From NCBI RefSeq assembly GCF_004634195.1, contig NZ_SKBP01000010.1, forward strand, positions 62,001-126,000: 64,000 nt of DNA. Direction: 5' to 3'. This DNA comes from Flavobacterium salilacus subsp. salilacus. Its GTDB lineage: Bacteria; Bacteroidota; Bacteroidia; Flavobacteriales; Flavobacteriaceae. How positions within the stretch are numbered: position 1 is the stretch's first letter; the number at the start of each line of letters is the position of its first letter. Positions 27,101 to 35,528 of the stretch are shown one piece after another. The notes below the pieces were generated by a model that was not told the origin of the DNA, ran no database searches, and saw only the letters and a program-made list of their open reading frames with translations. The translations under genes were made by a program, and so were the position numbers.

Positions 27101-27839
27101 CGGTATTAGTTCCGTTAAAAGCATTATTAACGGGGTTAAGAGCATTGCTAAGCGGGTTACCGTTAATGCTGAGGGTTTCGGTAACTGCAAGAGATTGGTC
27201 TCCTTCCCACGCTATAAATCCTATTTTAGCTCCTTCGTTATCAATTACATTAAGGCTGGGCAATACAATATTTATAAAAGGGGGGACATACTCTAAACCA
27301 TCATATAAATTAAGCTGATTGAGCGGCAGGTTGGGGTTATAGTAAAATACAATTATAGCCCATCCGCCAAAGTTGGTTTTTATGTTGCAGTATAACGGAT
27401 TTGATACTACTGTTGTAAGGTCGAGTTCAGAAACGGTATAAGTACCATTTCCTGTGGCTTGTACTTGCTCTGTAACATCGGCAAAGGCGCTGAAATAGGC
27501 TCTGGTCTGTCCATCGGTGTTTAATGCGCTTAAAGGGAAATCACGCTCTGCAGTAAGAGGAGTTCCATTCAGTTCTATATCAAAATCGCCCGTTCCTGAG
27601 CCAGCCCAGTACAAATAGGCAGCAATAACTTCATCGTCAGGATTAAGCGTTAATTCAGCCGAAGATGATGTGAAAATTTCGCAAGCGGGCGTAGGATTAT
27701 TTTCGGCAGGATTTAGTGTATTACCCACGAAAGTAAAATCGTACCTTCCGTTAAATTGCTCATACAGTGCTATATCCTGAGTATGTCCTGTATATACCAC
27801 AAAGAGCAGTAAAAGAGGATAAAGTATTTTTTGTTTCAC
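24132..27839 (-). CDS. Large T9SS type B surface protein with four tandem CARDB-like modules
   Basis: A 1235-residue secreted protein. It has a signal peptide (1-20), an N-terminal domain (about 22-297) with a strand-rich AELTLNPDDE and YLYWAGSG pattern, and then four ~210-residue modules at about 298-507, 508-720, 721-931 and 932-1140. Each module starts with a CARDB-like (adhesion-type) stretch (P-D-G-T-I..C-N-S-R, then D-E-T-N-N) and ends with a segment marked by FDFSGY, QTIYVRLENE and GC. The final ~95 residues (YVTPNDDGYND, YNRWG and W-x-G) form the gliding-motility-associated type B sorting domain that directs export by T9SS. A surface adhesin or matrix protein is likely. Likely Ca-binding is not shown. 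Confidence 0.9.
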   Translation of the reverse strand: MKQKILYPLLLLFVVYTGHTQDIALYEQFNGRYDFTFVGNTLNPAENNPTPACEIFTSSSAELTLNPDDEVIAAYLYWAGSGTGDFDIELNGTPLTAERDFPLSALNTDGQTRAYFSAFADVTEQVQATGNGTYTVSELDLTTVVSNPLYCNIKTNFGGWAIIVFYYNPNLPLNQLNLYDGLEYVPPFINIVLPSLNVIDNEGAKIGFIAWEGDQSLAVTETLSINGNPLSNALNPVNNAFNGTNTVTGSNTLYNMDLDIYDIQNNIAIGDDTAEITLQSGQDFVMVNAIVTKLNSQLPDATIEIDNITRECNSGSVVLDYTVYNINSTDFLPEGTPIAFYINGNFIAGTATVGDIPIGGSESGSITINIPPGTPLEYEILVVVDDVGNGTGGIVTETDETNNSLIINETQYVSSPLQQPGNLTECDTGTGFGIFDFSAYEETLKNEATDIVTFYLSETDANVPQNPITNLSAFEATANPQEIFIRLENEQGCITIGSFLLITDDCLYPDGTIAINDIIKTCNSRAVKILYTISNLDGQDILPAGTPIAIYNNGVLIGTTVTTQNIAIGASINGNINVTISGTLLDINITIAIDDTGNGTGIVTEIDETNNTSIPVVDTLWASPDITIPLDDITECETDNGTTIGIFDFSGYIALLQENPTDTVTFHTSQADADSGDNDITNPENYTSDGTNPQTIYVRLENENGCYDTATFNLIVIDCLFPDGVIVVNDIAKSCDSRSITVNYTVLNPDSFDILPAGTSIAVYINGVLLTTTVTTGDIAINGSETNTIVLNIPDDVPLNFEITFVIDDTGNGSGTVQEINETNNFDNYNDTLWVSPVLQQPADLTECETDNGTNIGVFDFSGYIESLKNNPTDIVTFHTTQADANTGNNDITNPENYTSNANPQTIYVRLEDENGCFTTGQFNLITIDCLFPDGTVSLGDIGKSCNSRVITVAYTINNFNAFDVLPSGTPVSIYVNGQFLDYTETLLDIAIGGTESGSITLTIPDNIPLDFELSFVVDDTGDGTGIVTELDETNNSTPVAFSLIVSPDIPQPDDITACDIGFGTGTFDFSEYEDLLKTTPDDTVYFYLTAADANQDSNRIYNTTAFTTESNPQQVFVRVDNGSCYNISSFLLYTKKCPPTTYNYVTPNDDGYNDSFFVEGLRNIFFNFKMSIYNRWGSLVWTGNHSTKDWDAVATVEKVGPEGNTVPVGTYYFVLELNDPDYPEPIVGWVYVTK
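24420..26950 (-). repeat. Four in-gene tandem repeats of about 630 bp
   Basis: Approximate units on the minus strand are 26948-26321, 26318-25680, 25679-25047 and 25046-24420. They encode the four CARDB-like modules of the T9SS type B protein. The second and third look most alike in the C-terminal half (shared DITNPENYTS and QTIYVRLE). Such repeats can expand or contract by recombination. Boundaries were placed by eye from the repeating residues. Confidence 0.75.
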
Positions 27840-28012
27840 GGCAATTTTCTTTTTTTCTTTAAAATTAGCAAATATTTAGTAATACCAAATTTTTTAAAGA
27901 AAAACAATATATACTTAACATATATGTTTAATTATTGTATTGCCAAAAGGGCTAAATATTTTTATACTTTTACGAAAACTAAAAAACACCTTTTTTTGTT
28001 TACACCGCTTGT

Positions 28013-28981
28013 ATGTACAGGATAGAACAATATAACATTTCGCACTACGATTTATGGAATGATTTTATAGAAAATTCTAAAAATGGTACTTTCCTTTTCC
28101 ATCGCGATTATATGGAGTACCATAGTAATCGCTTTGAGGATTTTTCGTTAATGGTATTTGAAGCACAAAAGCTTGTAGCGGTGTTTCCTGCAAATAAAGA
28201 GGGTAATATTGTTTACTCGCATAAGGGGCTTACCTATGGAGGGTTGATTTATGATAGTAAAATGAAATTGGCGGGAGTTATCCGGATATACAGCATGCTG
28301 TTGCAGTTTCTTAAAAATAACCAAATTGATGTTTTGCATATAAAGCCTGTACCGGCTATTTACCATAAGTTACCGGCGCAAGAGCAGGAATATGTTATGT
28401 TTTTACTTAATGCGAAACTAACACGCAGGGACGGACTTTCGGTAATTGATACTAATAATTTGCTGCCTGTTACTAAATCAAGAAAAGAAGCTATAAGGCG
28501 AGGACTTAAAAATGGTTTGACTATAAGAGAAGAATCTAATTTTGAACTTTTCTGGGATGAAATCTTAGTTCCGAATCTTAAAAATAAGCATAACGCAAAA
28601 CCTGTGCATACGGTAGCAGAGATAACTTACTTGCATCAAAAGTTTCCTCATCAAATAAGGCATTTTAATGTATATCATGAAGATAAGATAGTTGCGGGTA
28701 CAACCATGTTTATTACCAATACTGTGGCGCATCCGCAATATGTATCGGGGCAGGAAGATAAAAATGCTCTCGGCAGTCTTGATTATCTTTATAATTACCT
28801 CACAGAAACGTTTTCAGACAAGAGGTACTTTGATTTTGGTCCATCTACTGAGGAACAGGGCAGGAAGCTGAATGAAGGCATTATTTTTTGGAAAGAAAGC
28901 TTTGGGGCAAGAACGGTAACTCAGGATTTTTATCTGGTAGAGACTGCGAACTATCATCTTTTGGATGCTGTTTTAATTTAA
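28013..28981 (+). CDS. FemAB/GNAT-like acyltransferase of the glycan locus
   Basis: A 322-residue protein resembling the FemAB-related GNAT-fold transferases found in polysaccharide loci. The N-terminal half holds FLFHRDYMEYHSNRF (as FLFHRDY) and GLTYGGLIYD, and the C-terminal half has KIVAGTTMFI, a YVSGQEDK block, LDYLYNYLTE and RYFDFGPST, followed by KESFGART. These fit the F-D-[FL]-G plus K-x-x-F pattern of the family. Members attach acyl or aminoacyl groups to sugars or peptides; the substrate here is unknown. It begins the plus-strand half of the glycan locus, with 10 bp to the flippase start. Divergent from the T9SS gene with a 173-bp gap. Confidence 0.8.
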   Translation: MYRIEQYNISHYDLWNDFIENSKNGTFLFHRDYMEYHSNRFEDFSLMVFEAQKLVAVFPANKEGNIVYSHKGLTYGGLIYDSKMKLAGVIRIYSMLLQFLKNNQIDVLHIKPVPAIYHKLPAQEQEYVMFLLNAKLTRRDGLSVIDTNNLLPVTKSRKEAIRRGLKNGLTIREESNFELFWDEILVPNLKNKHNAKPVHTVAEITYLHQKFPHQIRHFNVYHEDKIVAGTTMFITNTVAHPQYVSGQEDKNALGSLDYLYNYLTETFSDKRYFDFGPSTEEQGRKLNEGIIFWKESFGARTVTQDFYLVETANYHLLDAVLI

Positions 28982-28991
28982 ATAACTACAC

Positions 28992-30269
28992 TTGAAGTTT
29001 ATAAAATCAATACTCGATAATCCCACCTTTAAGGTTTCTTCACTAAGTACCGTAAGCGTATTGATAAGAATTGCGGGAGGGCTGTTAGCATCAAAAATGA
29101 TAGCGGTTTTTATAGGTCCTGCCGGGTTGGCTTTAACGGGTAATTTCAGGAATTTTATACGACAGGCAGAGATATTCGGGACACTGGGTTTTGAAAATGG
29201 TATTATTAAGTATGTTGCCGAAAATGAAAATGACGAAAATAAAAAGAAAAGGGTAATAACAACGGTATTTTACAGTGTGCTTACCGCAATCATTGTTTTG
29301 AGTGTATTACTTTTACTTTTTGCGGGTTATTTGAATATTTTGTTTTTTGGCGAAAAGCATGAATATGACTGGATTTTTAGAATTACAATTTTGGCATTGC
29401 CCTGGTATATTGGTAACCTCATTTTTGTAAGTATCCTTAATGGTTTAAGCCTGTATAAAAAAGTTATTAAGATAAACATCTGGGGCAATGTAACAGGGGT
29501 ACTTCTTTCGGCAGTATTGATATGGCAGTTTGGGGTACCCGGGGCTTTACTCGGTTTAATAATTTCTCCTTCTCTAATGTTTTTACTATCATTTTATTTG
29601 ATAAAGAAAGAGTTAGGTGGTTTTTCTTTTCTCAGTGTTAAAAATTTTGACAAGGGTATTTTAAAGAGTTTGTCATCCTATAGTTTGATGAGCTTTGTTA
29701 CAACAGCAATAGGACCTCTCGTAGCAGTATCCATTCGAACACATCTTATTGACAATTATAGTGAGGATGAAGCAGGTTTTTGGGAAGCCATAACGCGTAT
29801 CTCTTTTTTCTATCTGATGTTTGTATCAACATTGCTAACGGTTTATTTTTTCCCTAAACTGTCGGCTGCAAAAACAGATAAAGAAACCCATGTTGTTTTT
29901 TTGGATTATTATAAAACTATAGTGCCTGTATTTGGTTTGGGGCTTATTCTTATTTTTGTACTTAAAGGTTTTATAGTAAGATTGCTTTTTGATGAAGATT
30001 TCCTGCCCATGACCAATTTGTTTTTATGGCAGTTGGCAGGCGATTTCCTAAAGGTATGCGCCCTTATACTGGGGTATGAATTTTTTGCCAAGAAAATGAC
30101 ACGGGCATTTATTATAACAGATATATTATCTTACATTATATTGTATTTTTCCAGTCATTATTTTATACAACTCTACGGAAGTGAAGGAGCAGTTATGGGG
30201 CATGCTGTTACTTACTTTATTTACCTGTTAGTGCTTGGGTGCTATTTCAGGAAAAAATTGTTTCGTTAG
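28992..30269 (+). CDS. Wzx-type O-antigen/polysaccharide flippase, TTG start
   Basis: A 425-residue membrane protein with about 12 transmembrane helices. It matches the O-antigen translocase (WzxE/RfbX) branch: N-terminal GPAGLALTGNFRNF (about 42-55), AEIFGTLGFENGIIKYV, and alternating hydrophobic spans to the end. It flips undecaprenyl-linked oligosaccharide from the cytoplasmic to the periplasmic face (established family function; its own substrate is inferred). The reading frame opens with TTG at 28992, with an in-frame TAA nine bases upstream at 28983. The next ATG is at about residue 36, inside a conserved region, so TTG is very likely the true start. It follows the FemAB-like gene by 10 bp and is probably co-transcribed. 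Confidence 0.92.
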   Translation: MKFIKSILDNPTFKVSSLSTVSVLIRIAGGLLASKMIAVFIGPAGLALTGNFRNFIRQAEIFGTLGFENGIIKYVAENENDENKKKRVITTVFYSVLTAIIVLSVLLLLFAGYLNILFFGEKHEYDWIFRITILALPWYIGNLIFVSILNGLSLYKKVIKINIWGNVTGVLLSAVLIWQFGVPGALLGLIISPSLMFLLSFYLIKKELGGFSFLSVKNFDKGILKSLSSYSLMSFVTTAIGPLVAVSIRTHLIDNYSEDEAGFWEAITRISFFYLMFVSTLLTVYFFPKLSAAKTDKETHVVFLDYYKTIVPVFGLGLILIFVLKGFIVRLLFDEDFLPMTNLFLWQLAGDFLKVCALILGYEFFAKKMTRAFIITDILSYIILYFSSHYFIQLYGSEGAVMGHAVTYFIYLLVLGCYFRKKLFR

Positions 30270-30372
30270 ACCGATTAATTTAGGATTACATCGAGTTTTT
30301 ATATTAAGATGGGAGTTACTTATAGTTTTTTATTAGGTTACTAATATTAATCTAACTAAAAAATTATTTATC

Positions 30373-31302
30373 ATGAAAAAAACTTTCATTACAGCTATGT
30401 TGCTTGCCGGTACAGCTACGCTTTCTGCTCAAACTATTTACACTGGTGATGGCATTTTAACAGGTAATCGTATTGTAAGATTATCAGGGCGCAGTTTAAA
30501 TTTTCAATCAACATTAGGGCAACTTTTTATTAATGGTACAACAGGAAGCGTGGGAGTTAATACTAACTCTCCTACAGAAGTTTTAGATGTTATTGGTAAC
30601 ATTAAAGGTAATCTGGGGATTTTTCAGGGAAACTATCCAACAACAACCCAAACTGCGACATTTGCTTCATGGGATGAGATGAATAATAAATGCCGAGTAA
30701 TTGCAGGTGGAGCATTATTAAATCAAATTGCAGGTAGCAGAACGTTTGGATATTATGATTATCCCAAATCTAATTTATTACCTAACGGTGCAGTTTTTTT
30801 AACAGTTCAGGACAGAAATTACAGTTCGAGATATAGATTTTGGGCAGATAATTCGGCTGGATCATATATGAATATATACGATAGTTCGCAGCAGGTTAAT
30901 TTTACAGTAACTGATGATGGGAGTAATAATATAACTTTAGTAATGCCTAAGGAAAATTCTTTCTTGGGTATAGGCACTTCATCTTTTACTGACGGTGCAG
31001 ATGTTTATAAATTATCTGTTAACGGAAATATACGTGCCCACAGGGTAAAAGTATATACTACTTGGGCGGATTATGTTTTTGAGGAAGATTATAAACTGCC
31101 AACGCTTGAAGAGGTAGAGCAGCATATAGTTGAAAAAGGACATCTTATTGATATCCCATCTGCTCAAGAAGTTGAGGAAAACGGTATAGAGCTTGGAGAA
31201 ATGAACAAGTTACTTTTACAAAAAATAGAAGAACTTACATTATATACTATAGAAATGAACAAGCAGGTTCAGGAATTGAAAGCGGAACTTAACAAGCAAT
31301 AA
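30373..31302 (+). CDS. Secreted tail-fibre-like protein with coiled-coil end
   Basis: A 309-residue protein with a signal peptide (MKKTFITAMLLAGTATLSA-QT, ~19-20). Residues ~40-220 are strand-rich with SVGVNTNSPTEVLDVIG and GIGTSS motifs seen in bacterial fibre and spike proteins. The last ~85 residues (from about 220) are conserved in many Bacteroidota fibre-like proteins: ANGNIRAH-type strand, WADYVFEEDYKL, LEEVEQHI, KGHLIDIPSAQEV, then a GEMNKLLLQKIEEL coiled coil. It may be trimeric through this end. No T9SS sorting domain is present, so export route past the periplasm is unknown. It lies two bases before the subtilase start, as a pair. Confidence 0.75.
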   Translation: MKKTFITAMLLAGTATLSAQTIYTGDGILTGNRIVRLSGRSLNFQSTLGQLFINGTTGSVGVNTNSPTEVLDVIGNIKGNLGIFQGNYPTTTQTATFASWDEMNNKCRVIAGGALLNQIAGSRTFGYYDYPKSNLLPNGAVFLTVQDRNYSSRYRFWADNSAGSYMNIYDSSQQVNFTVTDDGSNNITLVMPKENSFLGIGTSSFTDGADVYKLSVNGNIRAHRVKVYTTWADYVFEEDYKLPTLEEVEQHIVEKGHLIDIPSAQEVEENGIELGEMNKLLLQKIEELTLYTIEMNKQVQELKAELNKQ

Positions 31303-31304
31303 TT

Positions 31305-33221
31305 ATGAAAAATATTTTTATAATTATTTGCGGATTATTTTTTTCGCTGGCATATAGTCAGGAAAAAAAAGTATATAGTTTTTATGTTCAACTGACCCAT
31401 TATTCTGAAGCACCTAATTTTGAAAAAGAAGGGAGTTTGTATATTTATACAGGAAAAGATAATAAAGAAAAAGAATTTTTCTCCACGTATCAAATTCTTG
31501 AATTTTCACAGGCTTTTCCTGCTTCAAGAAGAGAAGATAATTTAAGTATATTCCTTGTATCAAGTTTTAGTAAAAATCTAATTAGTAAGATTGTTGAGGA
31601 ATTTCCCGGCACGTATTTATGGGCGGAAGATATTACAGATATTGACTATGAATTGACAGCTACCTATACCAATGATTATGGAGGAACGAGTCCTTTTTCC
31701 AATTCCGGGATAGCAGATCTTACAAATTTAGATTATATCAATGCTCCTAAAGCATGGGATTATACGCTGGGTTCTACAGATATTATTCTTGGAATTTCTG
31801 ATGCTAAAATTGACACAACTGATATTGATCTGAAATACAAAACTAGCTTTGTAAATCCTTCTACATCACTAGTTGATGGTCACGGAACTACTGTTTCTGC
31901 ATTAGCAGCAGCACAGGGAAATAATATGCATGGAATGGTAGGAGTGTGTTCAGATTGTGAAATTTTAGGTACCGCATATGGCAATTATAATAATTTACTA
32001 CTTCTTGCAATTAATGGGGTTAAAGTTATTAATATGAGTTGGAGGGGCGGAGCAAATTCATTTATACAATCTAATCAAAATGTAATTAATGAAATAGCTG
32101 AAGATTATGGTGTTATTTTAGTAGGAGCATCAGGTAATGATAATTCTTATGCAGTCGATAGTAATAATAATCCTGTCTATCCTAATGGTTTAAAATATTA
32201 TCCGGCATCATATAATCACGTTATTTCAGTACTTTCAGTCAACCATAGGTACGAATTTGGTGAAGAAACGTTAATACTAGATGGTTGGGGCGAAGTTTCC
32301 CGTTTTGTAGTTGATATGATTTCTCCGTCGGTAGTTACAAACTATCAAGGCAACGGACCTTATGGTTTTAATTCAGCGCACACAACAAACGAAGAGGTAG
32401 ATATATGTGCACCCGGATATAGGCTATTTCGATTTTATCCATTTGTTAGCGAAGGTTTGATAGAATATCAAGAAGGGGGAGGCACATCAGCTGCAGCACC
32501 CCATGTTACGGGAACAATTGGATTAATGTTATCTGTAAATAATTGTTTGACCGGGAACGAAGCGGAGGATATTTTACAATTGACATCTAAAAATTTAGAA
32601 ATAATACAGGGAAATGAATTTTGGGCAGGAAAATCTGGTTCTGGAAAAATGGAAACTGGAGATGCGGTTGAATTTACCTATGAAATGAAAGAGGCAAATG
32701 GAAATGCAGTTATTGATGGTCAGGATTTTTATAGGTTCGATTTTAACCTTGCCAATATCAATAATAAGCTTACAATTTCAAACCAAACATTTAGGGATAA
32801 ATGTACTGCCGATTTTACAGCACGTAATGAAATTGGCGTATTACCGGGAAGTGATTTTAAGCCTAATGAATATGGGTATGTAGATTTAAAAATTGATGAT
32901 GAGATAAATATTGAGTGTGATTCTCCAAGACCTGTGTTGTCTGATGAAAGAAAAATACAGGAAAATCAAACAGCTTTAATAACAGAAAAAACCAAGTTAT
33001 ATCCTAATCCAAATAATGGTACATTTGAGATTACATATGGAAATGTAATTAATAATAATATCCAGATTGAGGTTTATGATATTTTTGGAAAATTGGTTTA
33101 TTCAGGAACAGAAAAGGCAGCTAATTTTAATGTTTCGATACTTACCCTTTCAGCAGGAGTATATATAGTTAAATTGTCATCAGGCGATTCTGTAGAAACA
33201 ATTAAGTTTATAAAACAATAA
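31305..33221 (+). CDS. T9SS type A subtilisin-like (S8) serine peptidase
   Basis: A 638-residue secreted peptidase: signal peptide (1-18, LAYS-QE), a ~100-residue prodomain-like region, S8 catalytic domain (about 140-440), beta-rich linker, and type A sorting domain (about 563-638; LYPNPNNGTFEI, a VYDIFGKLVYSG turn and final FIKQ). The presumed triad is Asp166 in ISDAKID, His193 in DGHGTTV and Ser395 in GGTSAAAPHVTG, with oxyanion Asn278 in GASGNDN. The Asp motif reads D-A-K-I-D rather than the usual D-[ST]-G-[IV]. The gene follows the fibre-like gene by two bases and ends at a hairpin terminator. Likely cell-surface or extracellular proteolysis; substrate unknown. Confidence 0.92.
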   Translation: MKNIFIIICGLFFSLAYSQEKKVYSFYVQLTHYSEAPNFEKEGSLYIYTGKDNKEKEFFSTYQILEFSQAFPASRREDNLSIFLVSSFSKNLISKIVEEFPGTYLWAEDITDIDYELTATYTNDYGGTSPFSNSGIADLTNLDYINAPKAWDYTLGSTDIILGISDAKIDTTDIDLKYKTSFVNPSTSLVDGHGTTVSALAAAQGNNMHGMVGVCSDCEILGTAYGNYNNLLLLAINGVKVINMSWRGGANSFIQSNQNVINEIAEDYGVILVGASGNDNSYAVDSNNNPVYPNGLKYYPASYNHVISVLSVNHRYEFGEETLILDGWGEVSRFVVDMISPSVVTNYQGNGPYGFNSAHTTNEEVDICAPGYRLFRFYPFVSEGLIEYQEGGGTSAAAPHVTGTIGLMLSVNNCLTGNEAEDILQLTSKNLEIIQGNEFWAGKSGSGKMETGDAVEFTYEMKEANGNAVIDGQDFYRFDFNLANINNKLTISNQTFRDKCTADFTARNEIGVLPGSDFKPNEYGYVDLKIDDEINIECDSPRPVLSDERKIQENQTALITEKTKLYPNPNNGTFEITYGNVINNNIQIEVYDIFGKLVYSGTEKAANFNVSILTLSAGVYIVKLSSGDSVETIKFIKQ

Positions 33222-33244
33222 GTTAAGTAAATTAATATAGCAAA

Positions 33245-33269
33245 AGAAAGCCTGCATTGCAGGCTTTCT
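33245..33269. terminator. Bidirectional terminator between subtilase and GT-C gene
   Basis: A near-perfect palindrome, AGAAAGCCTGCA followed after one base by TGCAGGCTTTCT. It lies between the convergent subtilase and GT-C genes, so it can serve both. Confidence 0.75.
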
Positions 33270-34802
33270 CTATTTAGTGGTATATACTTTAATTTTTAGT
33301 TGTAAAGAATCGATATTTTGTCTTGCTTTAATAGTATATCCTTCGTACTGATACGCCTTAAAATTTATAAAATAGGGTTTAGCTAAAATAAGTTTTTCGT
33401 TTTTATTGGTTATATAAGGATTATAAGATTCTATATCTTCCAGAGGATAGAAATAACAACCATTTACTAAAACAATAGTATCGGCAGTTGTCACAGGTTG
33501 GTGTTTGGAATGTATATAATCCATAACACTCCAGCCATCACTATGTTCGCATGCTTCCTTAAGGTTATTATAAGATGTTGTCTTTTCAATTTCCCATACA
33601 ATATCTTTAGGATAAGCATAGCTTTTATACTCGATGAGGTTAATAATAAAAGTTACAATAGCAATTCCCGATATAGAGCTGGGCACTATTTTTTTATAGC
33701 TGATATTTTGCGATATGTACCCAAAAGCATAGGCGGTAATAATGGTAAGCACAAAAAAGAACTGATGCAGTAACCTTCCGTACCAAATCATTTTATGGAA
33801 AAAATAACCGTTGCTTGCGTATAACAAAAATAATATTGCGGTAACAATAAAAAGTAGGTGAATGTCTGTAACCTTTCTCCCTATGAACACATTGTAAATC
33901 AAAATACCGACAAATAATAGTAGCCCGATACTGATTATGATACCATTTACAGATTCTACATTGTATAAATATTTAAAAAGGAAGCTAAAGCCTTCTTCAA
34001 AATTACCTTGAGTTATGGTTTTTGACAGTGTAATGGAATCTTGTATGTATGAGGTATCGCCGATACGTGCAATAAGCTCGAAAAGCAATAGGCAAATAAT
34101 ACTGCCTGCCGTATAAAACATTCCATATTTAATGCGCTGTAGGAGGTTACTTTTAGTAAGTTTATTCGTTATCAGTATTATAAATACAAGCCCGAATAAC
34201 AGTACATAGCCGGGATATACCACATAACCGAAAAAAGCGATAGAGCCCAGTAACAACATTTTTTTAGTACTGAAAGTATTATTTTTGGTTGTTTTGAGGA
34301 CTTGCAGCAACACATAGCTCATTACCAGCAGGCTGCAATCATAGGGTAGGGTATGCCGTATATAAATATATCCGTTAATCAAGCAACAATACAGCAGTAC
34401 GCTAAATAAGGCAAGCACCTTGTCCTTCAGCAGCAGTTTGGCTATATTGTATAATTGCAACAGTATGAGGCAGTAAACAGTAAAATTGAAAAGAAATAAC
34501 GGGTAGGAATTAGCACTCTCATACGTTTCCATACTAAAAAGCTCGGCAGATGCATATTGCAGTGCCGACGGAATTGTTTTAATGAGTGTTTCACCCGGTC
34601 TGCCCTGTGTTTTATTAAGGTTGGCAGCAGCCTCCTTTATATCGAAATGGGCAAGGTTTTCCAATACCTTTCCTGATGGCATATAACGTGCTTCGTCAGG
34701 AAAAGTCATAAAACCCTCTCCTATAAGGCTCAATTTAGCTAAGGTTACCAGCACAATGGCAATGAGCAGTATTTTGGATATGTGTTTTTCTGACAGTTGC
34801 AA
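33270..34802 (-). CDS. GT-C fold (ArnT/PMT-like) membrane glycosyltransferase
   Basis: A 510-residue protein with about 10-12 membrane helices. The first extracytoplasmic loop carries the GT-C acidic motif FPDEARYM (about 34-41), and a later loop holds RHTLPYD. A soluble C-terminal portion is present at about 410-510. GT-C enzymes transfer a sugar from a polyprenyl-phosphate donor in the periplasm. The neighbouring gene (34812-35528) codes for a DPM1-like enzyme that could supply exactly such a donor, so the two may act together to modify a glycan; this link is inferred. Sequence identity to ArnT or to a named sugar cannot be judged. Confidence 0.8.
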   Translation of the reverse strand: MQLSEKHISKILLIAIVLVTLAKLSLIGEGFMTFPDEARYMPSGKVLENLAHFDIKEAAANLNKTQGRPGETLIKTIPSALQYASAELFSMETYESANSYPLFLFNFTVYCLILLQLYNIAKLLLKDKVLALFSVLLYCCLINGYIYIRHTLPYDCSLLVMSYVLLQVLKTTKNNTFSTKKMLLLGSIAFFGYVVYPGYVLLFGLVFIILITNKLTKSNLLQRIKYGMFYTAGSIICLLLFELIARIGDTSYIQDSITLSKTITQGNFEEGFSFLFKYLYNVESVNGIIISIGLLLFVGILIYNVFIGRKVTDIHLLFIVTAILFLLYASNGYFFHKMIWYGRLLHQFFFVLTIITAYAFGYISQNISYKKIVPSSISGIAIVTFIINLIEYKSYAYPKDIVWEIEKTTSYNNLKEACEHSDGWSVMDYIHSKHQPVTTADTIVLVNGCYFYPLEDIESYNPYITNKNEKLILAKPYFINFKAYQYEGYTIKARQNIDSLQLKIKVYTTK

Positions 34803-34811
34803 TGCTATTTA

Positions 34812-35528
34812 TTATAATTTAAAAAGACCATATTTCATAATGCAATATAAGGCTCTGAAGCCGTCTTTCCAGTTTATTTTTTTACCTTCGGCATAGGTGC
34901 GCCCGTAGTAAGATATACCCACCTCATATATTCGGATTCCTTTTATACGGCTTATTTTGGCGGTAACTTCGGGTTCAAAACCAAACCTGTTTTCACGCAG
35001 ATGTATATTTTGTATAATTTCACGCCGAAACATTTTGTAACAGGTTTCCATATCCGTAAGGTTCAAATTGGTGAACATATTTGATGTAAAAGTGAGGAAG
35101 TGGTTGCCTATAGTGTGCCAAAAGAACAGGATACGGTGGGCATTCCCTCCCATAAATCGTGAGCCATATACCACATCGGCATGACCGCCAAGTATAGGTT
35201 TCAGTAATATATTATATTCTTCCGGGTCATATTCAAGGTCGGCATCCTGAATAACTACAATATCACCTGTAGCATTTTTTATACCGGTGCTAAGCGCGGC
35301 TCCCTTCCCCTTGTTTTTATTATGTTTTATATATGTTATTCCCATTTCGGGATTTAAAGTAATATATTCAGAAATGCGTTCTTCCGTGGCATCGGTAGAA
35401 CAATCGTTTACCAAAATTATTTCTTTACTAAGGTCATTTAGCAGTGTAACCTCTTTTATTTTATTTAAAATAAGATGTATGGTGGCAGCCTCGTTATAAG
35501 CAGGGATTATTATAGAAAGTTTTTTCAT
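34812..35528 (-). CDS. GT2 family (dolichyl-/polyprenyl-phosphate sugar synthase-like)
   Basis: A ~238-residue GT-A glycosyltransferase resembling DPM1. Motifs: SIIIPAYNE (about 4-12), the acidic VNDCSTD, the donor-binding [20 protein letters not shown], and DMETCYKMF. Without clear C-terminal membrane helices it would be a peripheral enzyme. I start at ATG 35526-35528, which overlaps the upstream GT-B gene's stop by 4 bp (ATGA); an ATG 15 bases earlier would give a longer overlap. Its role is probably polyprenyl-phosphate hexose synthesis on the cytoplasmic face, feeding the adjacent GT-C enzyme; that pairing is inferred. Confidence 0.88.
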   Translation of the reverse strand: MKKLSIIIPAYNEAATIHLILNKIKEVTLLNDLSKEIILVNDCSTDATEERISEYITLNPEMGITYIKHNKNKGKGAALSTGIKNATGDIVVIQDADLEYDPEEYNILLKPILGGHADVVYGSRFMGGNAHRILFFWHTIGNHFLTFTSNMFTNLNLTDMETCYKMFRREIIQNIHLRENRFGFEPEVTAKISRIKGIRIYEVGISYYGRTYAEGKKINWKDGFRALYCIMKYGLFKL

